Assembly (NCBI RefSeq): GCF_039544265.1
Contig: NZ_BAABLI010000008.1
Coordinates: 434,001 to 498,000 of the forward strand
Reading direction: 5' to 3'
From: Corallincola platygyrae
GTDB lineage: Bacteria > Pseudomonadota > Gammaproteobacteria > Enterobacterales > Neiellaceae
Length of the DNA stretch: 64,000 nt
In this document: positions 43,215-50,277 of the stretch, in pieces
Position numbering within the stretch: the stretch's first letter is position 1
How the letters are laid out: each line of letters opens with the position of its first letter
Program-made: the position numbers and the translations under genes
Notes under the pieces: model-generated
What the model saw: the letters and a program-made list of their open reading frames with translations, nothing else
What the model was told of the DNA's origin: nothing
Databases searched by the model: none

Positions 43215-44708
43215 TTATTGATAATCCAGAATAACGGCACTCACCATCGCCAGTGATGCCAGCAAAAACAGCCACACCTGCAGCCGCCAGATGAACTTGA
43301 ACCACACACTCCAATCAAGGCGGGCGACGCCCAGGCAGCCAACGAGAGAAGCAGAAGTGGGAATAATGATATTGGTCAGGCCATCACCCAATTGGAAGGC
43401 CAACACGGCAGTCTGTCTACTCACCCCAACCAGATCCGAGAGCGGTGCCATCAAAGGCATAGTCAAAGCGGCCTGGCCTGAACCTGATGCAACAAAGAAG
43501 TTGAATATCGACTGCAGTGCCAACATCAGCGTCGCAGCCACACTTTCTGAGACCCCCTCAATACCTGATGCCGCATAAAACAGCAGGGAGTTAAGAATGG
43601 AGGGCTCGGTCGGGTTGTCTCCACCCAGCAATAGCACCACACCTTTTGCTATGGCGACCACTAAGGCGGCAGGTAGCAACTCGGCTGCGCCTTGTTTAAA
43701 CCCATCGGAAGCATCATTGGCGGTAATGCTATTGCCCCGGGAGAAGACCGCAATAAGAGCGGCGAGCAAACCGATGGCAAAGAACTGACTGGCGATTTGG
43801 GGAATATAGTATTGGTGCCAGATAACGCCCCAAATGACCCAGACGATACCGCCGCCTAACACCTGCAGGATAAGTTTATCCGTCAGGTTGAACTCATCAT
43901 TCAGCGAGTCCTGCTGTTGGTCAACAAACTGGCGATCGCTCTGATAACTGGCCGAGCGCGTTGGATCGGCTTTGATATGGTTGGCGTATTTGAGCGTGTA
44001 GAACAAGCCGAACAGCGTAAAAACGGCCCAAAGCGCCATTCTAAATGGTGCACCAGACATTACCGGTAACCCTGCGATACCTTGCGCGATAGAGACACTG
44101 AAGGGGTTCATCCAACTGGTGGCAAAACCAATTTGGGTGGCGACATAGGTCACCAACACGGTGGTAATGCTGTCGTAACCCAGCCGGATCAGCAGTGGCA
44201 ACAGGACGATGCAAAATGCGATCGCCTCTTCACCCATGCCAAAGATGGCGCCACCCAAAGAAAACAGAAGAAAAAGCAGAGGGAGCAGTGCTTTTTCAAA
44301 GTGCCCGCCGATGGCTATTAACCGTAAAATGCCTCGATGGATGGCACCGGTGCGCATGATCATGCCAAAGGCGCCACCAATTACCAGAATAAAAGCGATG
44401 ACGCCTATGGCGCTGCCCCACTTACTACCGGCCACCAGACCTTCAAATGGCACATTCAGCAGGCCTATCTCACCATGGCTGTCAAACACTGGCGCCGCAG
44501 CGATATCTTCGCCCGCTTCGGAGTAGCTGCCGGGTACGATCATGGTGCGTTCGCTGCCATTTACCAATTGGGTCTGAGTTTCAAACTTGCCCGCTGGCAA
44601 CAGGTAGTTGAGCAGTAGCGCTAAAACAGCCACAAAAAACAGGATCACAAATGCATCGGGCATTCGTGTGGTTTTCTCCGTGGCGACGGAGACATTTGGA
44701 TCTGACAT
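43215..44708 (-). CDS. YfcC-family inner-membrane permease
   Basis: 497 residues with about 12 hydrophobic segments, for example AFVILFFVAVLALLLNYLLP at the N terminus and the conserved GSAIGVIAFILVIGGAFG, GMGEEAIAF and DGLTNIIIPTSA. This matches the YfcC family (related to DcuC and ArcD-type carriers for C4-dicarboxylates, basic amino acids or peptides). In context, between a TonB-dependent receptor and an isoaspartyl dipeptidase, it is the likely inner-membrane importer for beta-Asp-Arg or its products. Upstream, a hairpin at 44728-44747 separates it from the receptor gene. Confidence 0.88.
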   Translation of the reverse strand: MSDPNVSVATEKTTRMPDAFVILFFVAVLALLLNYLLPAGKFETQTQLVNGSERTMIVPGSYSEAGEDIAAAPVFDSHGEIGLLNVPFEGLVAGSKWGSAIGVIAFILVIGGAFGMIMRTGAIHRGILRLIAIGGHFEKALLPLLFLLFSLGGAIFGMGEEAIAFCIVLLPLLIRLGYDSITTVLVTYVATQIGFATSWMNPFSVSIAQGIAGLPVMSGAPFRMALWAVFTLFGLFYTLKYANHIKADPTRSASYQSDRQFVDQQQDSLNDEFNLTDKLILQVLGGGIVWVIWGVIWHQYYIPQIASQFFAIGLLAALIAVFSRGNSITANDASDGFKQGAAELLPAALVVAIAKGVVLLLGGDNPTEPSILNSLLFYAASGIEGVSESVAATLMLALQSIFNFFVASGSGQAALTMPLMAPLSDLVGVSRQTAVLAFQLGDGLTNIIIPTSASLVGCLGVARLDWSVWFKFIWRLQVWLFLLASLAMVSAVILDYQ

Positions 44709-44727
44709 GGAAACCTCGGGTACAAGA

Positions 44728-44747
44728 CGCTCCTGACATCAGGAGCG
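44728..44747 (-). repeat. Intercistronic hairpin between receptor and permease genes
   Basis: CGCTCCTG-ATGT-CAGGAGCG, a perfect 8-bp stem with a 4-nt loop in the minus-strand transcript, 28 nt after the receptor stop codon. No U-tract follows, so it is more likely an mRNA-stabilising or processing element that sets receptor-to-permease expression than a full terminator. Confidence 0.55.
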
Positions 44748-44775
44748 CCTTTGGATAACGACTAAACCACTGTCG

Positions 44776-47496
44776 TTAGAATTTTAGTGTGTAGCCAAGG
44801 GTATAGTAGCGTCCCATGGAGTCATGGTTAACCAGATCAACGTTGGCACCGGAGCCATAAGCAACAGGCGGCTCACGATCAAACAGGTTATCGACATTGA
44901 AGCTGACGTAGCTATTGCCGGTGATGTCATAACTCAGATATAGATCGAATGTGGTCCAGGAAGGCACCTGACGCCCTTCAGGCACGGCTGATTTATCATG
45001 GTCATCATCGTAGCTGTGGGTGTATTCCGCACGGAGTGAACCAAGGAAGTCATTGAAGCGCCAGCGCATGGTCGCGTTTGCCAGCCAGCGAGGATAACGC
45101 CAGCCGCCGGCCAACTCTTCGGTGTCACTGCCGCTGGAGAGCTTCTGCTCAAAACTATTCAGATAAGTGGCATCCAGATAGAAACCAAAGTCACCCCACT
45201 CGCTGGTATTCAGGTCATACTCGGCACTGATATCGAAACCGTCAGTTTCCTGAAAACCAAAGTTAACCAGTTCCAGCCGTATCTCTTCAATAGGTGAGCC
45301 GATAGTACCATCGCGTGTGATAATTCCGACTTCTCCATCTGCAAGTACTTGATCGGGGTCCTCTGGGTCATCCGGGAATTCCGAGACTACTCGGACTTCA
45401 CCACGAAGCGCTTGGCGGAACAGATCTTCATCATCGGTGCCCACCAGGTCTTCATGTTTGTACTTCCAATAGTCAACTTTAAAGGTCAGCTCCTGGGTAG
45501 GACTCCAGATAACACCTAGGTCATAGCTATCCGCAGTTTCGGCTTCAAGATCATCGTTGCCATAGATCTCGCTGAGGTAGCCATCGTCTTCATCAAAGCC
45601 ACCACAGAAATTATCCTGAAACTCACCGGAACAGGGCAGAGCACCAGAACTCAGAGTAATTCCAGCACCTACTTGTGCCAGCGACGGTGCTCGGAAGCTT
45701 TGTGCCCAGGCGCCGCGGAGTACCAGGCTATCGGTCGGCTGGTAGCGGAAGCCGACTTTGGGGCTAACATCGCTACCAAACGACTCGTATTCGTCAAATC
45801 TTGCCGCCAACTGCAGATCAAGGGTTTCTGTCACAGGCACTGCAAATTCGGTAAACACTGCATAGGCCCATCGGTCAGCTTCAGCTTCAGTAGAACCAAA
45901 ACCAAACACCGGTACGTCACCAGCGATTGCAGTAGCAAGAGGAGAGGGGTTGTCCTCCACTTCTTCGGTACGATATTCCGCACCAAAGGCCATAACTACT
46001 GATCCTGCAGGTAACTCATAGATCTCGCCGCTGGCTTGGAAGTCCAGCACCATCAGCTCAGATTCACCATCGCGTGGTACTTCTTCGCGCAGTAAATCAA
46101 CGACCATAGGGTCGTTATCAGTCTGACCGCCGAAGACGTTGTACCAGAGGCCATCAACATCAGGATCACAGCCGATAGAGCCATCGGCACAAAGCTCTCC
46201 TCCGACAGCGGCTTTGAACTTCTCTACATGATAAATACCCGCGGTGGCTTTTTGAGTATTTTCGTTTTTGCCCCAGAGGAAAGAAGTTTGCCACTCCCAG
46301 TCCATCAGTTCGCCGCGTAGGCCCGTAGCCACACGGTAGTTATCGGATTCAACCTCGACAGTTCTTGCATCGGGGAAGCGACCCCAGGCAAAAATCGGAT
46401 AGGCTGGATCAACACCTGCTTCATCAAAGCGATCGCGCAGCTCCTGTGGCATATTCGGGTGATCGTAGCTAATTGGCGCATCGTCACCGGAGAAAGGTGC
46501 GGGCTCACTGTTGGAGCTACTCTCTTTGTTGCTGTAAACAAATTCGTTAAACCAGACCATGCCATTATCAAAGGTGTAATCCAGCGTAATTAGTGAGCTG
46601 TAAGACTCCATCTCCGGCAGGGTTGCTGTGTAAGCGTTGCGGTTTAGTTCGCAGTACTCACCAAACCCTCCTACGCCAAACTGATCTTCAGGACAGGCAG
46701 CTTCGACGAAATCACCTATTTCAGGCGTGTCCATGGCCCAAAGATCGTTAAAGCTGGGGAAGATACCTTGCTGGCTTGGGCGAGGCTCTACCGCTGTGGC
46801 ACTGCGATCTCTGTCGTACAACGCATTACGATCGAAGTAATCGAACGTCGCCATCATCTGCCAGTTATCTTCAACATGACCAAATGCCAGATTGAGGTTT
46901 TTCTTGGTGTCGTCGCTGCTGGCATCCGAATCGCCGTAGCTTGCGCTGATTTCAAAACCTTCGAAGTCTTTGCGCAGGATGAAGTTCACTACACCGGCAA
47001 CGGCGTCGGCACCATAAATAGCTGAGGCGCCGGAGGTGAGAATTTCAACCCGTTCAATCGCCGCCAGTGGAATGGCGTTAACGTCAACAAACGACTCATT
47101 GCCATTGGCGAAGGAGCTGACGGACATACGGCGACCGTTAAGCAGGGTCAGTGTTGATGAAGTACCCAGACCGCGCAGTGAAATACCGGCGGCGCCAGCG
47201 GGAGCATCGCCCTGTTTCGCGCCTGATAGAGCGGTCGAGAAGGTACCCGCACCACCACCAAACTGGGGTAGTTGGTTAATCAATTCGATCACAGTGTTTG
47301 CACCCGAGGTTCGGATATCTTCCTCGGAGATGGTGATCACCGGTAATGCGCCTTCCATGTCGACACCTTTGAGGTGACTGCCTGTCACCTGGATGCGTTC
47401 AACTTCGGCATTTGGGTCTTCCACCGCTTGCTCAACGGCAAGGGCGATGGGTGAAAGCAGTAAACCTGCGCTGGCTGAGAGTAGTCGTTTTTTCAT
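44776..47496 (-). CDS. TonB-dependent outer-membrane receptor
   Basis: 906 residues. Signal peptide (LLSASAGLLLSPIALA), then VERIQVTGSHLKG leading to the plug domain (DIRTSGANTVIELINQLPQ, SLRGLGTSSTLTLLNGRR, ASAIYGADAVAGVVNFIL) and a 22-strand-type barrel ending in YTLGYTLKF. This RIQVTGS subclass is common in marine gammaproteobacteria for polymers and peptides. ATG at 47496 is favoured by AGGGG upstream over an in-frame start 48 nt earlier. First gene of the operon with yfcC and iadA and divergent from a cyanophycinase, so the inferred cargo is cyanophycin fragments. Confidence 0.93.
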   Translation of the reverse strand: MKKRLLSASAGLLLSPIALAVEQAVEDPNAEVERIQVTGSHLKGVDMEGALPVITISEEDIRTSGANTVIELINQLPQFGGGAGTFSTALSGAKQGDAPAGAAGISLRGLGTSSTLTLLNGRRMSVSSFANGNESFVDVNAIPLAAIERVEILTSGASAIYGADAVAGVVNFILRKDFEGFEISASYGDSDASSDDTKKNLNLAFGHVEDNWQMMATFDYFDRNALYDRDRSATAVEPRPSQQGIFPSFNDLWAMDTPEIGDFVEAACPEDQFGVGGFGEYCELNRNAYTATLPEMESYSSLITLDYTFDNGMVWFNEFVYSNKESSSNSEPAPFSGDDAPISYDHPNMPQELRDRFDEAGVDPAYPIFAWGRFPDARTVEVESDNYRVATGLRGELMDWEWQTSFLWGKNENTQKATAGIYHVEKFKAAVGGELCADGSIGCDPDVDGLWYNVFGGQTDNDPMVVDLLREEVPRDGESELMVLDFQASGEIYELPAGSVVMAFGAEYRTEEVEDNPSPLATAIAGDVPVFGFGSTEAEADRWAYAVFTEFAVPVTETLDLQLAARFDEYESFGSDVSPKVGFRYQPTDSLVLRGAWAQSFRAPSLAQVGAGITLSSGALPCSGEFQDNFCGGFDEDDGYLSEIYGNDDLEAETADSYDLGVIWSPTQELTFKVDYWKYKHEDLVGTDDEDLFRQALRGEVRVVSEFPDDPEDPDQVLADGEVGIITRDGTIGSPIEEIRLELVNFGFQETDGFDISAEYDLNTSEWGDFGFYLDATYLNSFEQKLSSGSDTEELAGGWRYPRWLANATMRWRFNDFLGSLRAEYTHSYDDDHDKSAVPEGRQVPSWTTFDLYLSYDITGNSYVSFNVDNLFDREPPVAYGSGANVDLVNHDSMGRYYTLGYTLKF

Positions 47497-47953
47497 GGTG
47501 AAACCCCTGGAATCCAATACTTTTGTACTCCCGCCTGCCCGCACAGTCTTTTGCCGTGTTGATCCAAGGCGCGGTGTTATTTACCAGTTTCAAGACAGAG
47601 CCATCCTGAAAGCAGCATGCGCCAAAGGGCCGACGGATCGGTTGCGTAAAAAATCAAATTGGGTTGGATAAGGAGACGCCGCGTTATCCAGACACGCCTG
47701 AGGCTACGAGGGGATCGCAGTCAGGAAATCGTGTGCTGTCTATTCGTCAAACCACTCGCTGAGATAGAAACTCTGGTAATGGTAGTTTGACAGTGATATC
47801 GCTTTTTTCAGCATCGGCTGATATCTCCATCAAGGGCTGACAAACCTGATTGGTCCGTCTAATTATTACCAATAGCAGCGTTGTTGCACGTATGTCAAGA
47901 AGATGTTAATGCTGAATTAACGCGTTCTAAAGTTACCTGTAATGGATTAAGTT
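47497..47953. promoter_or_regulatory. Divergent intergenic region (457 bp) between receptor operon and cyanophycinase
   Basis: No gene is visible. The region must hold promoters for both directions. Two inverted repeats stand out: ATTGGT-N13-ACCAAT (47849-47873) and GTTAAT-N5-ATTAAC (47905-47921). Neither matches an operator I can name with confidence; an ArgR box was looked for and not found in good form. Confidence 0.5.
47905..47921 (+). promoter_or_regulatory. Palindrome upstream of the cyanophycinase gene, possible operator
   Basis: GTTAAT-GCTGA-ATTAAC, perfect 6-bp arms and a 5-nt spacer, 32 nt before the start codon. It overlaps the place where a -10 element could lie (TAATGC with TTGCAC 17 nt upstream), so a bound regulator would be expected to block transcription. 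Confidence 0.35.
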
Positions 47954-49801
47954 ATGCGACCAATTGCGTCGAAAATGGGGTTAAATGCTCTGATTTTCAG
48001 TTTTATTTCATTGACATTGTCGGCAACGTCTGTGAATGCCGAGGAGTCTGAGTATCGTTTGTTGCTTGCCGGTGGCGGCCTGGCCACCTGCAGCTCTATA
48101 GCTTTGAAAAATTGCACAAAACAGGGTGAAGAAGCGCTGTCAGCAGTGGCGGCAAAAACCACCATGGTGATTTCTATCTCATCTAAGTCGATTGATAGTT
48201 TAGAGGTTGGGCGTTGGTGGCTTCCTGAAAGGGAGGAGATAAAACGGAAGTGGCTGGCCTTGTTGAGAAAGATGGCGGTGGAGGCCAAAACCAATCAATT
48301 GCCAAAGCGTGGTTTTATCGATCACATTAAGGCTTCAGAGGTGACCCTCAGCGGTAAAACGGTAAAGGGCCGCGATTTGATTAATCAACTGACAGATGCG
48401 GAATGGTTTGCGACTCTCGACACGCTTGAGGTACCCCAATTTCGCGATGGTCAACGAAGTCAGGAAGTGGTGGCACTGCAATACAACAAAAATCCGTTTT
48501 CAGTGGAGATCTACCAGCAGTTTATCCAGATGGCCGAGCAGGTGCGGGCCAAACGGCTGGGTGTTGAGGGGCAGGAAACCGCCCCCAGAGTCGGGGTTGT
48601 CACCGCTTCCAGTCGAGATCCATTCGAAGCGGTAGATTTTTATACCGGCGTATTTGCTGCCGCCGGGGCTGAGGCGATTTGGATCCCTATCGATGCAGCG
48701 TTACTCGCGACACTTTCTGATATGGCGCCGGATAGATGCGAAAAGCTGGCTAAAAATCGAGAAAACATTCTTAAAAGCTTTAATCGTGCAGCGATATACC
48801 CTTCACTGGTAACGCGACAAAAACAGCTGTGTGAAAAGCCTGAACGTATACTGTTTCAGCTCTCACAGCTCGATGGCTTGTTCTTTAATGGTGGTGATCA
48901 AAGTCTGACCCGGGCTGCATTTGTCAAACCCGATGGCAGTGATAGCGAATGGTTGGCATTGATACGTAAGCGATATGAAGCGGGCGAACTTGCGCTGGGC
49001 GGCACCAGTGCAGGCACCGCGGTCATGAGCGGCGCTGAGGGGCAAACAAGCCCGGTGATGATATCCAATGGTCGTAGTTATGCAGGATTAACCCATGGGG
49101 CCATTGGTGTGGCGCCTCCTTCGGCGAGGTGTGCAGAGCAGTCCTGCAACGAGGCCACGACAGCGCCCGATGCGTTGACGTATCAACCGGGTGGTGGCCT
49201 TAAATTTTTCCCTTGGGGCGTGATGGATACCCACTTTTCCGAACGAGGACGGCAGGGGCGTTTAATGCGCCTGGCCAGTGATACGCAATCTCGTTGGGGG
49301 GTGGGGGTAGATGAAGCAACCGCGCTGCTGGTGGCGCCGACCAAAACTGGCGCAGATTTTCGTGTGATTGGCCAGGGGGGGGTGTACTGGATCGATACTG
49401 CGACCACAGAGCGTGTTGAAACGCCCCGAGGCCTGAAACTTAAGCAGGGAATTAGTTACTACCTGACACGGGATGATCTTGCGTCTATGTCATTGCAAAG
49501 CGACCTGAGTGTGACCTTTGCACCCTGGAAAAAGCCTGTTGCCCAAGAGAGTGCTATCAGTAAGCGAATGACCTCAGAGGATGTACTGGAGGGAAGTCAT
49601 TACAAACAGCTGGCAGAGGCTTTCTGTTACAGCAGTTCAAACAAAGCCAATGGTCGCAGCTACAAACGGGATCCTGAGTGGTGGCTGACACTGGAGAAAG
49701 TGAAACAAACCAAGAGCTCCGTGGCGGAGGTTGATGTGAATGGCCAAAAAGCCCGTTGGTGTAGCTATCAGAACCTGGTTGTGAGCTTCGAACCCCGTTA
49801 A
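47954..49801 (+). CDS. Secreted cyanophycinase-like serine peptidase (family S51)
   Basis: 615 residues with a Sec signal peptide (ALIFSFISLTLSATSVNA-EE). Cyanophycinase signatures: FFNGGDQSL (310-318), the nucleophile elbow LGGTSAGTAVMSG (Ser352), DTHFSERGRQGRL and VGVDEATALLV. Cyanophycinases hydrolyse multi-L-arginyl-poly-aspartate to beta-Asp-Arg. Intracellular forms are about 270 residues and secreted CphE-type ones about 420; this one has long extra N- and C-terminal regions. It is divergent from the receptor-YfcC-IadA operon. No cyanophycin synthetase is present, so the enzyme probably attacks polymer from other organisms. Start by first ATG; the ribosome site is weak. Confidence 0.87.
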   Translation: MRPIASKMGLNALIFSFISLTLSATSVNAEESEYRLLLAGGGLATCSSIALKNCTKQGEEALSAVAAKTTMVISISSKSIDSLEVGRWWLPEREEIKRKWLALLRKMAVEAKTNQLPKRGFIDHIKASEVTLSGKTVKGRDLINQLTDAEWFATLDTLEVPQFRDGQRSQEVVALQYNKNPFSVEIYQQFIQMAEQVRAKRLGVEGQETAPRVGVVTASSRDPFEAVDFYTGVFAAAGAEAIWIPIDAALLATLSDMAPDRCEKLAKNRENILKSFNRAAIYPSLVTRQKQLCEKPERILFQLSQLDGLFFNGGDQSLTRAAFVKPDGSDSEWLALIRKRYEAGELALGGTSAGTAVMSGAEGQTSPVMISNGRSYAGLTHGAIGVAPPSARCAEQSCNEATTAPDALTYQPGGGLKFFPWGVMDTHFSERGRQGRLMRLASDTQSRWGVGVDEATALLVAPTKTGADFRVIGQGGVYWIDTATTERVETPRGLKLKQGISYYLTRDDLASMSLQSDLSVTFAPWKKPVAQESAISKRMTSEDVLEGSHYKQLAEAFCYSSSNKANGRSYKRDPEWWLTLEKVKQTKSSVAEVDVNGQKARWCSYQNLVVSFEPR

Positions 49802-49822
49802 CCGTTTCCGTTCAGGCCCTGA

Positions 49823-50084
49823 TACCAATCCGAATAAGAATATGCTCTACCAGCGGGAATTTAAATCACTTTAGGCAAGGCAGGTGATGGAAGGCATAGT
49901 TGTTCTACGCCGAGGTCAGCTAACGCTGCATAAAGTGATTTAAAACCCGCCCTAAGGGGAAGTCTGGGCAAGCACACTCCTGCGTTGCAGCCATTTGCAA
50001 GGGAACAACCATTGCGGCATGACTGCGCCTTGAATTGAACTTGCCCAGGCTTCCTGGTTGACCATATATTTATGCGGATTGGTA
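49823..50084. mobile_element. MITE-like element, copy 2 (262 bp)
   Basis: Same element as at 3841: left end TACCAATCCGAATAA, right end TTATGCGGATTGGTA (one mismatch), flanked on both sides by TGA (49820-49822 and 50085-50087), a perfect 3-bp target duplication. It inserted 21 nt after the cyanophycinase stop and upstream of acnB. The internal stem arms TTTAAATCACTTTA and TAAAGTGATTTAAA pair perfectly here. The right end reads outward into acnB with TTGACC (50058-50063) and TATGAT (50083-50088), the latter completed by the target duplication. Confidence 0.85.
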
Positions 50085-50122
50085 TGATTACAATTTCTCC
50101 CTGTGGTTTGGGGTCTGAACTT

Positions 50123-50144
50123 CTTTCAAACGACCGTTTGAAAG
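50123..50144 (+). promoter_or_regulatory. PsrA-type palindromic operator upstream of acnB
   Basis: CTTTCAAACG-AC-CGTTTGAAAG, a perfect 10-bp inverted repeat. Its core CAAAC-N4-GTTTG fits the consensus I recall for PsrA, a TetR-family fatty-acid-responsive regulator. It abuts the -35 of the candidate acnB promoter. Confidence 0.6.
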
Positions 50145-50173
50145 TTCACCTTGTGAGCAAAACTCTATATACT
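50145..50173 (+). promoter_or_regulatory. Candidate acnB promoter
   Basis: -35 TTCACC (50145-50150), a 17-nt spacer and -10 TATACT (50168-50173). It starts right after the palindrome, so a bound repressor would cover the -35. The leader to the start codon is about 100 nt. Confidence 0.5.
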
Positions 50174-50277
50174 GCCCGCACCCCTTAGAGCCAAGCCCTA
50201 AAGGGATCATAATAACAATACCATCAGGGATTGTTGCTGGAGCAGGCAACACTTAAAGCTAACAAGAGGAACTCACC

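Noticed and set aside
47881..47953. ArgR box before the cyanophycinase gene
   Set aside because: Arginine control would be sensible, but no pair of TGAAT/ATTCA half-sites with correct spacing was found; only a lone TGAATT.
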